Assembly (NCBI GenBank): GCA_002256485.1
Contig: NNSG01000005.1
Coordinates: forward strand, 62,001-126,000
Reading direction: 5' to 3'
DNA from: Fidelibacterota bacterium 408169
GTDB lineage: Bacteria; Fidelibacterota; Marinisomatia; Marinisomatales; TCS55
DNA: 64,000 nucleotides
This document shows positions 39,284 to 48,884 of this stretch, one piece after another. The position numbers and the translations under genes are program-made. Position 1 is the first letter of the stretch. The number at the start of each line of letters is the position of its first letter. The notes beneath the pieces were generated by a model. The model was not told the origin of the DNA. It ran no database searches and saw only the letters and a program-made list of their open reading frames with translations.

Positions 39284-41296
39284 ATGATGAGGAATTTACA
39301 ATCTCTTACTAATCTCTGCACTTTTCTAATATTAATTTCGTGCACAAATAATCATATGAATATAAAAAACACTCAATTGTCTTATGGTGCTTTTGTATCT
39401 AAAAACAGCACTACTTTTAAAATTTATGCACCAAAATCTACTCATGCATATTTGGTTATTTTCGATTCTCCGGAAGCTGAAACTGGCACAGAATATGAAA
39501 TGGTAAAAAACGAAAACGGGGATTTTACTGTAGAATTAAATGATGCCGGTATCGGAACGTATTACGGGTATAGGTTGGAAGGACCGCTTAATGATCCTGA
39601 TGTAATTATCGCTGATCCATATTCAAAAGCGGCCGTCACACAAAATTCCATGCGGCATGTGGCAAAATCTCTCATCATTGATGACCATTATGATTGGGAT
39701 GGAGATTCATGGATGGAAATGGATCCACACGATTTGATCATTTATGAAATGCATATACGGGATATGACAACACATCCAACTTCCACAGCAAAACAAAAAG
39801 GAACCTATTTAGGGCTTATTGAGCCAGTTCAGAATGGCGGCATTGAACATATAAAATCTATGGGGATTAATGCAGTTCAAATTTTACCAGTTCAGGAATT
39901 TGCCAATGTGGAAGTTCCGTATAAGGATAAAACTGCACCCGTTTATAACGATTGGAATCCATACTCCCGGAATCACTGGGGTTACATGACAACATTTTTC
40001 TTTGCACCTGAATCCTATTATGCAACCGACGGAACAGATGTACCGGACTCTTGGAATGGCACTGATGGAAGAGCTGTAAAAGAATTTAAAGATATGGTCA
40101 AATCATTCCATAATGAGGGAATTGCTGTTATCATGGATGTAGTGTATAACCATGTATCTAATTACGACTGGCATCCGTTAAAATATATTGATAAAAAATC
40201 CTATTTCAGATTAGATGAAAATGGAGAATACATTGCCCACAGCGGCTGCGGAAATGATACCCGTTCGGAACATCCAAAAATGCGCCAACTCATTTTGGAA
40301 AGTTTGAAATACTGGATGTTAGAATATCATATAGATGGTTTCCGTTTTGACATTGGTAATTTAATAGATGCTGAAACAAGACAATTAATTATAGATGAAT
40401 TGCAGGCTCTTAATCCAAACGTCATCATTTTAGCCGAACCTTGGGGCAATGGTTATGATCCTCAGGGATTTTCCGACATGGGTTGGTCATCTTTCAATGA
40501 TCAGTTTCGCGATGGACTGAAAGGCAGCACTTGGGATATAAACGATAAAGGATTTCTTTTCGGGCAATTTCGAGAAAACGATGATCAACAATTTTTACAA
40601 CGATTGGTTATGGGATCACTCCGAGATTATGGCGGTCAATATGTTCAATCCATCCATAGTGTTAATTATTTGGAATGCCACGATGATTACACATTTGGTG
40701 ACCGACTTCGAATCACCGGTGGTTTTGTAGATAAGGATGAAAAAATTACAAATAAGAAAACCAATGCTCTTGTAGAAGGTAGATTGCTTGATATGAGTAA
40801 GCTTGGTGCTTTATTTTTGTTTACAAGCCAGGGAATTGTATTCATGCATGAGGGACAGGAATGGGCTCGTAGTAAAGTCATTGCTGCCACACATGCTCCT
40901 GATGATCATGTTGGTATAATCGATCATAATTCATACGAAAAAGATAATGATACAAATTGGCTGAATTGGAATGAACGGAAAATGAATTCAGAATTGGTCG
41001 ATTATTATAAAGGATTGATTGAATTTAGAAAACAATATTCCGAATTTCGACACTCTGAACCAAGCGATTTTGATTTCATGGATGTGGGTGAAAATGTGGC
41101 TATCGCTTATTTATTGAAGGAGAAATTTATTGTAATTCTAAATGGAGAAGAGGAGCATACATTAGATATTAATTTACCCACTGGTCAGTGGAAAATTTTA
41201 GTGGACGGAAAAAAGGTATTACTTGAGAATCAAGAAACACTTACCGGAGAATTGTCCGTCCCTTCCTCAACTGGTTTGGTATTGATACGAAACTAA
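39284..41296 (+). CDS. GH13 pullulanase/debranching-type lipoprotein
   Basis: A 670-aa lipoprotein (L-I-S-C lipobox at about residue 20) with a CBM48-like N-terminal domain (about 30-120, T-T-F-K-I-Y-A-P) followed by a GH13 barrel. Catalytic regions: M-D-V-V-Y-N-H (about 283), nucleophile Asp in G-F-R-F-D-I-G-N (about 351), acid/base Glu in L-A-E-P-W-G (about 381), and Asp in E-C-H-D-D-Y (about 464). W-G-Y-M-T-T-F-F-F-A-P-E-S-Y-Y precedes the barrel, in the place of the Y-N-W-G-Y-D-P motif of type I pullulanases. These features fit a debranching or type I pullulanase-like enzyme. A beta domain closes the protein. Stop is 4 bp from the convergent GT gene stop. Confidence 0.88.
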   Translation: MMRNLQSLTNLCTFLILISCTNNHMNIKNTQLSYGAFVSKNSTTFKIYAPKSTHAYLVIFDSPEAETGTEYEMVKNENGDFTVELNDAGIGTYYGYRLEGPLNDPDVIIADPYSKAAVTQNSMRHVAKSLIIDDHYDWDGDSWMEMDPHDLIIYEMHIRDMTTHPTSTAKQKGTYLGLIEPVQNGGIEHIKSMGINAVQILPVQEFANVEVPYKDKTAPVYNDWNPYSRNHWGYMTTFFFAPESYYATDGTDVPDSWNGTDGRAVKEFKDMVKSFHNEGIAVIMDVVYNHVSNYDWHPLKYIDKKSYFRLDENGEYIAHSGCGNDTRSEHPKMRQLILESLKYWMLEYHIDGFRFDIGNLIDAETRQLIIDELQALNPNVIILAEPWGNGYDPQGFSDMGWSSFNDQFRDGLKGSTWDINDKGFLFGQFRENDDQQFLQRLVMGSLRDYGGQYVQSIHSVNYLECHDDYTFGDRLRITGGFVDKDEKITNKKTNALVEGRLLDMSKLGALFLFTSQGIVFMHEGQEWARSKVIAATHAPDDHVGIIDHNSYEKDNDTNWLNWNERKMNSELVDYYKGLIEFRKQYSEFRHSEPSDFDFMDVGENVAIAYLLKEKFIVILNGEEEHTLDINLPTGQWKILVDGKKVLLENQETLTGELSVPSSTGLVLIRN

Positions 41297-41300
41297 TATA

Positions 41301-42491
41301 TTACCTGTAACCGCCGTAACCTTTAACAGACTTTTCGGGCATACCCAGTTTTTCAGATAGGCTATTCAATTCTTTTATTTCTCTTGCATTGGTATTCAAT
41401 AAAATTTCTTTCCATTTTCCTTTGATCACTTCCGGGCGAAAATCATCTAATGCAGTTCGAGCTTGGTCTGCCATGGCTTGTCTCATATCTGCAGACGTAT
41501 TCCAAAACCTTTCAACAGCTAAAAGAAAATTATCAACATCTTTATTAAAGTCCTTATCAACCTCATAAACAAATACTGATTCAATTACGTTGGCTGTAAT
41601 TTCACTGGGGCCATCAATATTTTGTACTAATGCAGGGATTCGTCGATCCAGTGTTTCGCACATGGTATAACCGAAAGGTTCGTATATACCGGTAATGCTA
41701 TTGGCACCAATACTATTCCAGTAAAATTGAGCCGTTTCCTTATTTGAACTGAATGGAATAATGATAAGTTGTTTAGGATGTTTTCTTCCAAGTTCTTCCC
41801 AAAAAGGATTTCCCTGCTCTCCTTGATAATCTACTCCCATATTAAAGACACGAATATCTTTTCGTCCTGATTTTTCTACAGCAAAAATGGGTAAATCAGG
41901 ACGCTTTCGAGGGACATGTCTGCCAATATATCCAATATCATTTAATTCATAATTTGGTCGCCATGTATCCGTATCAAATTTTGGCTTATAGCTATTATAA
42001 ATAACATGTGGAGTTGATTCATATTTATCATACCCGAACGAAATATAATGTTGTTTTTCCGCTTCGGAGATAAGCACAACAATATCGGAATATTGAAATG
42101 TAATTTCCTGCTCGAAATAATTGCTGGTAATGGGTCCGCCCATATTTGTTATATGCTCCATTCGAATCAAGGAATGGCATACAGAAACCATGAGTTTATT
42201 AGGAAAAGTTTCTTTTATAGTTCGTGTAGTATCAAACGCCACCCATAAATTATTTATACATGCATCCAAATCTGCGAATGTATTTTTCACATCTTCAGGC
42301 CCGTGAATGATGCGTATCCCCGGATATCTTTCCGGAAAATCTGATGGCGGCTCATCTAATTGCGCCAGAAATACGGGAATAATTTCAATATCCTCGTCGT
42401 CCTGAAACATATCCAGAAAATTGAGAATCCATGTAGCTACTCCGCCATAGACAATGGGTGGAATTTCGTTTGTGAGTAAACCGACTTTCAT
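41301..42491 (-). CDS. GT-B glycosyltransferase, possibly glycogen synthase-like
   Basis: A 396-aa cytoplasmic GT-B enzyme. The N-terminus V-G-L-L-T-N-E-I-P-P-I-V-Y-G-G-V-A-T recalls glycogen/starch synthases and GT4 enzymes. The C-terminal domain has G-Y-I-G-R-H-V-P-R-K-R-P-D and a retaining-enzyme E-x7-E pattern (I-Y-E-P-F-G-Y-T-M-C-E-T). The sequence does not separate GT5 from GT4. As last gene of the trmB-malQ-phosphorylase-symporter-amylase operon it could make intracellular glucan from imported sugar. The donor (UDP- or ADP-glucose) cannot be told. Confidence 0.8.
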   Translation of the reverse strand: MKVGLLTNEIPPIVYGGVATWILNFLDMFQDDEDIEIIPVFLAQLDEPPSDFPERYPGIRIIHGPEDVKNTFADLDACINNLWVAFDTTRTIKETFPNKLMVSVCHSLIRMEHITNMGGPITSNYFEQEITFQYSDIVVLISEAEKQHYISFGYDKYESTPHVIYNSYKPKFDTDTWRPNYELNDIGYIGRHVPRKRPDLPIFAVEKSGRKDIRVFNMGVDYQGEQGNPFWEELGRKHPKQLIIIPFSSNKETAQFYWNSIGANSITGIYEPFGYTMCETLDRRIPALVQNIDGPSEITANVIESVFVYEVDKDFNKDVDNFLLAVERFWNTSADMRQAMADQARTALDDFRPEVIKGKWKEILLNTNAREIKELNSLSEKLGMPEKSVKGYGGYR

Positions 42492-42516
42492 TATGACTTG
42501 CCCTCCAATAAAATAG

Positions 42517-45417
42517 CTATTTCAGCAAAATCATTTTGACAGTCTTCATTTTTTTACCGGATGTTAATCGTACAAAATAAACACCACTTGGGTGAGTTGA
42601 TCCGTCCCAAGTTATTGAAAATTCTCCTGGAGAAAGTTGTTCATCTATCAATGTTTTTACTACACGTCCCATTATGTCAACTATCTGTAATTGGGACTTA
42701 TGTGTCGATGCTACACTAAAATGAATAGTTGTTGCTGGATTAAATGGATTAGGAAAATTCTGACTCAAGCTGAATTCACGAGGAGTATAATTTTCATCGA
42801 AAGCATTTGTAAGAATTCCTTGTTCCGGTGGTTCGATGAAACTATCTGTATAAATATGGAATTCTCCAGGTAATAAAAATAATTGTTCATTTACATTTTG
42901 GACGTCTATACTATCACCGGAAAAATAATCATACCACACACCTGTATTATAAAACTGTGGATCTATGGATTGACCGGTCACACCAAAGTTACCGATGATA
43001 ATTGCATCCATTTCGCTGTGAGAAAGTCGAATTCGCTTCTTTCCGGTTGAACTACCAACGGATAATGAAACGTCAGTATCAGAACTATGAAAAACAGGAT
43101 ACTCTTTTCGCAACTGAATTAATGCTTGAAAAACTTTATATAATCTGCTCCGGTTTACATTATTTTGATAATTCCATAGTATCGGCTTTTCACAGACACG
43201 GCAGGGATCATCAATGCTCACATCATACCCCAGCTCACCAAACTGCCAAACCATTTTTGGTCCTGGAATGGTAAAGAAAAAAACCCCGACTGCTTTCATT
43301 CTGTTCAATGCAGTGGATAGATTTTTTATATTATAATCACCGGCACTGTTACCCCATGACAGGTTTTTGAACATGAGCCTTTCTTCATCGTGGCTTTCAA
43401 AATAAGTGACCACATGGGGATGCTCCCAACCACGTGTTTCGTAGTAACCCCAAGAAAAATCTGACTTACCATTGCTGTGATAGCCCATGGCAGCTTCAGC
43501 ATAATTATAATTGGAATTCCCCCACAAAAGCATTCCATAATCGGCCAATTCTTCCTCTTCAGAATTCTCTGCCAAATGTTCTAAAATCACATATACAGTC
43601 GAATCTACATCCCAAATTTCATCTGCCATGCGTTTCAACAAACGAATACGATCTGCATCATAAAGACTGCCCCAGGGATCATTGGATCCTTTAACATTAT
43701 TTCCAAACCCTTTAGTAAAATCAAAACGAAAACCATCAATACCATATTCTTCAATCCAGTAACGATTGATACGATCTACCAATTTTTGGGTATGGATACT
43801 TTCATGGTTAAAATCATTACCCCATTGAGCATCAGGATTGGTGAAGTTTGATTGAGTATTATACCACGGATTTTGCGGTGTAGGCGGCCCCCACTCCCCC
43901 ACATTATATAATCGTACAAAGGGCGATTGACTATAGGTATGGTTTAATACAATATCCATTATAACAGCAATTCCCCTATGATGACACTCATCTACAAATG
44001 CTTTTAATGCATTTTTAGGACCGTAATATTTATCAGGAGCAAAATAGAAACTAGGATTATATCCCCAACTGGAATTACCCTCGAATTCATTGAAAGGCAT
44101 CAGTTCAATGGCATTGATTCCTAGTCTTTCTAAATAATCAAGTGTATCTATGAGTGTCTGAAAATCGTGTCGAGCGATAAAATCCCGCACTAGTAACTCA
44201 TAAATGATCAATTCTTCCTTTGGTGCTCTATCAAATGAGTCGCTGTATTGCCAATCATATTGATTCTGATTCGTTTGTAAAACTGATGCTATATGATCAG
44301 TCTTTCCAATGGGATATTCAATTAAGTTTGGATATGTTTCTTCCGGAATCCACGGATCATTCCATTTATCCAACACTTTGTCAGCATAGGGATCGGCAAT
44401 ACGGATTTCACCATCTACATAATACTGAAATGCAAATTCTTCACCAGGCGTTAAATAATTCAGAGTTATCCAGAAATGAACTGAATCTTCAGAGCCCACA
44501 TCTTTCATCATATAGTAATCTTCGTCTACAATCCAATCATTGAAATCCCCAACAACATAAACAAATTCCTTATACGGAGCGAATAATGACAAGGACACCG
44601 TTACTACACCGCCATCGTAATAGGAAATTCCATCTTCAATATAATTGGGGCGTTGATTTTCAATAGGTTCATTATGAATCATTATATAAAACCGAGAGCT
44701 GTCAGTCAAACCGGTTGTATCAAATACAACAGCTGTTAGTTCGTGCATTCCCAGTGAATAATTTTGCAAATATAATTCAGTTGTCAATGTATCTGATAAT
44801 GATTGAGTATGGAGAGAATCATCAACGAGCAATCTTAATTCAGACATTTCAGTTCCGACGGCAGCGCCTGTAATTTCAACTGTAATCGTATCCGTCGGGA
44901 ATCCGAATACAGGAGCACGGCGAGGATCTCCAAAAGAGAAATCTACAAATGGAGAAACAACAATCGCTGTTACCCCGGGGGCATAGAGATTCAGAAATAT
45001 ATCAGCCCCACCAATATCTCTTCCGGTCTGGCTTCCATCGTGATTACGAAAAACAAATGCTAATTGAAGAATCTGTTCACCATTCGGAACACCATAATAC
45101 GCATGAGGAAATCCGATGTCCAGTTTCCACAAATCATTCCCCAGGGGAGTTAATTGTGTGTCATCGGTATTTTCTCCCCAATTTGTTTTTACATATTTCC
45201 AATCTGTTGGACCAGTGCTTGCTGTGGTGATTACACCGGCATGAGCCCATACTTCACCGGTAAACCCCATAAGTCCCTGATCGCCTTCAGTGGCATCAAA
45301 ATATACCGTGATGGAATCCCATTCCGTGGCATAATTGGGATCGGAATAAACAGGCGATTGACTAAATGCAGTCGAAACAAATAACAACAAGCAACATGTA
45401 ACCATTGATTTTTTCAT
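42517..45417 (-). CDS. T9SS-exported multidomain GH13 alpha-amylase
   Basis: A 966-aa exported enzyme: signal peptide (KSMVTCCLLLFVSTAFSQ), one or two N-terminal beta modules likely to bind glucan, an E-set/CBM48-like domain with V-V-G-D-F-N-D-W (about residues 285-380), the GH13 barrel (about 390-800), and a T9SS type A sorting domain (about 890-966, N-F-P-N-P-F-N-P). Region I D-I-V-L-N-H, nucleophile Asp in G-F-R-F-D-F (about 565), Glu in L-E-H-L-A-E-N (about 609), Asp in E-S-H-D-E-E (about 672). Fifth gene of the trmB operon, 1 bp after the symporter. It attacks extracellular starch or glycogen. Confidence 0.92.
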   Translation of the reverse strand: MKKSMVTCCLLLFVSTAFSQSPVYSDPNYATEWDSITVYFDATEGDQGLMGFTGEVWAHAGVITTASTGPTDWKYVKTNWGENTDDTQLTPLGNDLWKLDIGFPHAYYGVPNGEQILQLAFVFRNHDGSQTGRDIGGADIFLNLYAPGVTAIVVSPFVDFSFGDPRRAPVFGFPTDTITVEITGAAVGTEMSELRLLVDDSLHTQSLSDTLTTELYLQNYSLGMHELTAVVFDTTGLTDSSRFYIMIHNEPIENQRPNYIEDGISYYDGGVVTVSLSLFAPYKEFVYVVGDFNDWIVDEDYYMMKDVGSEDSVHFWITLNYLTPGEEFAFQYYVDGEIRIADPYADKVLDKWNDPWIPEETYPNLIEYPIGKTDHIASVLQTNQNQYDWQYSDSFDRAPKEELIIYELLVRDFIARHDFQTLIDTLDYLERLGINAIELMPFNEFEGNSSWGYNPSFYFAPDKYYGPKNALKAFVDECHHRGIAVIMDIVLNHTYSQSPFVRLYNVGEWGPPTPQNPWYNTQSNFTNPDAQWGNDFNHESIHTQKLVDRINRYWIEEYGIDGFRFDFTKGFGNNVKGSNDPWGSLYDADRIRLLKRMADEIWDVDSTVYVILEHLAENSEEEELADYGMLLWGNSNYNYAEAAMGYHSNGKSDFSWGYYETRGWEHPHVVTYFESHDEERLMFKNLSWGNSAGDYNIKNLSTALNRMKAVGVFFFTIPGPKMVWQFGELGYDVSIDDPCRVCEKPILWNYQNNVNRSRLYKVFQALIQLRKEYPVFHSSDTDVSLSVGSSTGKKRIRLSHSEMDAIIIGNFGVTGQSIDPQFYNTGVWYDYFSGDSIDVQNVNEQLFLLPGEFHIYTDSFIEPPEQGILTNAFDENYTPREFSLSQNFPNPFNPATTIHFSVASTHKSQLQIVDIMGRVVKTLIDEQLSPGEFSITWDGSTHPSGVYFVRLTSGKKMKTVKMILLK

Positions 45418-45418
45418 C

Positions 45419-47218
45419 TTACTCTTCGACTTTTACTTCCGTTGATAAGTGGCGGAACCAGTTGAAATATAATGCTACGGAGAGTATCGCTAGTATGATG
45501 AAAAGCACACTTACGTGACTCCATTGTTTTAATACAATCATCATTCCAAACAGAAAAAGGACAACTTGCCAAGGTACGGCAATAAACGTAGATAGAATGT
45601 CCCGTTTGTTTTCTGCATTCACTTTTTCCATAACATTCTTTGGCAAAGATTTCCGGACGGGATTCCAGTATCCAAAAGGACGGGTTACCTTATAAAAATT
45701 GTCCAGCACTTTTGCATCGGTGGGTTGTGTGAAGTATGTTCCAAGGACACACCCAACCAGTGAGCCTCCGCTGGCAATTAAAAAGGAATAATATTCAGGT
45801 AATCCTACTGGACCAATAGCACGATTGAGTAATGCAACGACCATCCCTAAAACTGTTCCCAATGCAAAACCATAACCATTAAACCTCCACCAATACCAAC
45901 GCAATAATTGCGGAATGAATAATCCTGAACCGATTCCCATGGTGATCCAGCCCCAAATATCATTAATATTTCTAATAGTATAGCTGAGAAGCACCGCCAA
46001 AATCACTATGACAACGGATGCTAGTCTACTGTGAAGCATGAGTGTTTTTTCAGTTGCTTGTGGATTCATATACGTTTGATACAAATCTTTTACCCAATAC
46101 GCTGCTCCGGCATTTACGGTAGAATCAAACGTCGACATTGCTGCCGCCATAAGACCGGCAACCAGTAATCCTTTCACTCCTGTTGGGATATAGGTTCGAA
46201 TTACCGTCGGCAATACTAATTCAGGATCCGCGATAACGTTACCGGTTGTAATTCCGTAATAAACACCTAACATAGCAAAAGATGCAATCAGCGGCCAGCG
46301 AAAGGACAGTAAAAATGTCCAAAATAATGACAGCAAACCCGCTTCACGATCATTCCGTGCTGCAAAGTAGCGCTGAATCATGTAACCACCAGTTCCAGAG
46401 GAACCTTCCAATGTGACTTTAAACAAATAGAACATGATCGCAATACCAAAAAAATTATATATAGAATATTGTGAATCTACCGGCATATTCATTTTCGCCG
46501 GTGGCGATATCCGTGTCCATTCTGTCAAAGTTGCTTTAATCTCCTGAAAACCGCCACTATTAAGTGGAACTGATACCATAAATTCATTTGGCAGTACAAC
46601 CGTCTTCATAGCAAGGCCACAGATAAACAGAATTGTTCCAAATATTAACACACCCTGAAAAACATCAGTCCATACCACACCGTACAGACCACTGGCGACT
46701 GTATAAATCATAGCCAGAACGATCATTATGAGAGCCGCCAGGTGCGGATCGATACCGAGAAAATCACCTACAAATTTTCCTGCACCTACTGCAAAATAGG
46801 TAACCATTGCTATGGTCATGATTATGGATGAAACAGCAGAAATAATTCTAGCGTAATCTCCTTCTTTTCCAGAACCAAATCTGAAATGCATCCATTCTGC
46901 CAGAGTCATTACATTTGCACGACGATTCCATTTCCCCATGAAAATCATAAGAAAAGCCATTATCAGAGTAACTCCTCCTCGGATTTCGATAAAAAATCCT
47001 TTTGTGCCTAAAGCATAAATGAAAGCTGTATTGATCATAGTACCTGCAACATCAGTATTTGACGCCATTCCTGAAGCACCCAAAACCCACCAAGGCAATT
47101 TCCGGTTTCCTAAAAAATAAGAGTCAATACCACTCGAAGCTTTACGTTGTAAGACAAGCCCTACACCTACTATCGCTATTAAATAAACTCCTACAATAAT
47201 GTAATCAATGGTCGTCAT
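45419..47218 (-). CDS. Sodium:solute symporter (SSS family)
   Basis: A 599-aa inner-membrane transporter with about 14 hydrophobic helices and SSS-family motifs: D-S-Y-F-L-G-N-R-K-L-P-W-W near residue 35, S-N-T-D-V-A-G, and G-L-M-A-A-A-M-S-T-F-D-S-T-V-N near residue 360. SSS members move sugars, myo-inositol or other solutes with Na+. Its place between phosphorylase and amylase genes suggests uptake of glucose or a maltodextrin, but the family does not show the substrate. It follows glucan phosphorylase by 14 bp. Confidence 0.92.
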   Translation of the reverse strand: MTTIDYIIVGVYLIAIVGVGLVLQRKASSGIDSYFLGNRKLPWWVLGASGMASNTDVAGTMINTAFIYALGTKGFFIEIRGGVTLIMAFLMIFMGKWNRRANVMTLAEWMHFRFGSGKEGDYARIISAVSSIIMTIAMVTYFAVGAGKFVGDFLGIDPHLAALIMIVLAMIYTVASGLYGVVWTDVFQGVLIFGTILFICGLAMKTVVLPNEFMVSVPLNSGGFQEIKATLTEWTRISPPAKMNMPVDSQYSIYNFFGIAIMFYLFKVTLEGSSGTGGYMIQRYFAARNDREAGLLSLFWTFLLSFRWPLIASFAMLGVYYGITTGNVIADPELVLPTVIRTYIPTGVKGLLVAGLMAAAMSTFDSTVNAGAAYWVKDLYQTYMNPQATEKTLMLHSRLASVVIVILAVLLSYTIRNINDIWGWITMGIGSGLFIPQLLRWYWWRFNGYGFALGTVLGMVVALLNRAIGPVGLPEYYSFLIASGGSLVGCVLGTYFTQPTDAKVLDNFYKVTRPFGYWNPVRKSLPKNVMEKVNAENKRDILSTFIAVPWQVVLFLFGMMIVLKQWSHVSVLFIILAILSVALYFNWFRHLSTEVKVEE

Positions 47219-47232
47219 GGTTATCTCACTTT

Positions 47233-48873
47233 CTAATAATATTTTTCCTGATAATCCCGAATCATTCGTTGGGCGGTAAATTGCACTCCTGTTTTAATTG
47301 AAGACTTCATCATCTGGGTCCACGTTGATTTATCACCATAATAAAGGGGTATAATTTTGTTCTCCAATATTGAATATAATTGATTAGCATCCTCTTCATC
47401 ATTGGGCTCTTCAGGGTTACCAATAGCCCATCCATTAATACCGTCCTCGCAGGCTTCTGCCCACCAGCCGTCCAGTACAGATAAATTTGGCACGCCGTTT
47501 AAGGCAGCTTTCATGCCGCTGGTTCCGGACGCTTCGTTTGGTCGCAATGGCGTATTCAACCAAACATCCACTCCGGATGTTATCAATCTCCCCAGCCACA
47601 TGTTATAATTTTCCAGAAAAATCACTTTCACTTTCCCATATAGATTATTGGCGTTTCGTACAATCTCTCGAATAATCTCTTTTCCCTGATCATCTTTTGG
47701 GTGGGCTTTTCCTGCAAATACAAATTGAATTTGGCCTTGAGATAAATGGACCAATCGATCCATATCCGAGAATAATAAATGAGCCCGCTTATATGTTGCA
47801 GCTCTTCTGGCAAATCCAATGGTTAATGTATTACGGCTTAATGCTTTTTGAACTTGGGCATTTGCATATCCCAACAATGATCGTTTTCGCTTTGCATGAG
47901 CGTTTAAAAGTGTATCATCAGATATGGTATCAATTTCTAAAAGTTTTTTCCCTTCTTTGTTCCAGTTTGGTAAATGATCATCGAATAATTCCCGCAATTG
48001 GGGACAAATCCAATAGGGATGATACACACCATTTGTAATGTGACCAATTTGTACTTGGGGAAATTGATCTTGAGCCACTTTGCCGTGGAGTTGTGAAACA
48101 CCATTGGCCGACCGGCTGAAATGAAGACCCAGTTCTGTCATATGTAAACGGCTGTTTTGGACCAATGACGGCAGGTTGAGGTTTTCCGGTATTAAGTCAT
48201 ATAAAAGATTTTTAACCCGCTCTACAGAAAAATGATCATGCCCTGCCGGAACAGGAGTGTGGGTCGTAAAATGGCATTTTCCCCTTACGTTATTTTCATC
48301 TTTGAATTCTTCCAGCAACTTTAACGTAAGAAATGAGCAATGCCCTTCATTCATATGAAATGTTTCGATATTGTCAAAGATTCCCAGATGCTTTAATAAG
48401 TGAATTCCTCCAAACCCTAAAATCGCTTCCTGCATAATTCGATGATCCTTGTTTCCGGAATATAACCGGAGTGAAATGATTCTGTCTTCTACAGAATTAC
48501 ATTCCAGATCTGTATCCATAAAATAAATGGGGACCGTGTGTCCATTCAACCCTTTGTAGTCCAAACGAAATACCTCAATTTGTACATCTCTGCCCATGAG
48601 GTGCAGAGGAAAGGTAAATTCTAATTTTTTTAATAATGGTTCCGGATCAAATTTTGGATACGTTTCAGATTGATTTCCATCCTCATCGATGCGCTGTTTA
48701 AAATATCCTTCTTTATACAATAATGTAATTGCACAAAACGGTAAATTCTCATCAGCGGCTGCTTTGATATGATCTCCGGCCAATACACCCAAACCACCAC
48801 TATATGTAGGAAGGCTGGAACTAATTCCAATTTCAGCTGAAAAATACGCTATTTTAATTTGTGATTTTGTCAT
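47233..48873 (-). CDS. Alpha-glucan (glycogen/maltodextrin) phosphorylase, short type
   Basis: A 546-aa GT35 phosphorylase of the short class (TIGR02094 type), shorter than the 800-aa GlgP. N-terminus K-I-A-Y-F-S-A-E-I-G and G-G-L-G-V-L-A-G-D-H. The PLP lysine is in G-T-S-G-M-K-A-A-L-N-G near residue 453. It releases glucose-1-phosphate from alpha-1,4-glucans with phosphate. Cytoplasmic: no signal peptide. It lies between malQ and the symporter, so imported maltodextrins can be extended by MalQ and phosphorolysed here. Confidence 0.94.
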   Translation of the reverse strand: MTKSQIKIAYFSAEIGISSSLPTYSGGLGVLAGDHIKAAADENLPFCAITLLYKEGYFKQRIDEDGNQSETYPKFDPEPLLKKLEFTFPLHLMGRDVQIEVFRLDYKGLNGHTVPIYFMDTDLECNSVEDRIISLRLYSGNKDHRIMQEAILGFGGIHLLKHLGIFDNIETFHMNEGHCSFLTLKLLEEFKDENNVRGKCHFTTHTPVPAGHDHFSVERVKNLLYDLIPENLNLPSLVQNSRLHMTELGLHFSRSANGVSQLHGKVAQDQFPQVQIGHITNGVYHPYWICPQLRELFDDHLPNWNKEGKKLLEIDTISDDTLLNAHAKRKRSLLGYANAQVQKALSRNTLTIGFARRAATYKRAHLLFSDMDRLVHLSQGQIQFVFAGKAHPKDDQGKEIIREIVRNANNLYGKVKVIFLENYNMWLGRLITSGVDVWLNTPLRPNEASGTSGMKAALNGVPNLSVLDGWWAEACEDGINGWAIGNPEEPNDEEDANQLYSILENKIIPLYYGDKSTWTQMMKSSIKTGVQFTAQRMIRDYQEKYY

Positions 48874-48884
48874 TGATACAAACT

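Noticed and set aside
44192-44200. AGTAACTCA, identical to one operator arm
   Set aside because: It lies inside the GH13 gene at 42517-45417 and the expected second arm at 4-bp distance is absent (TGATCAATT matches only at a few positions). Taken as chance.
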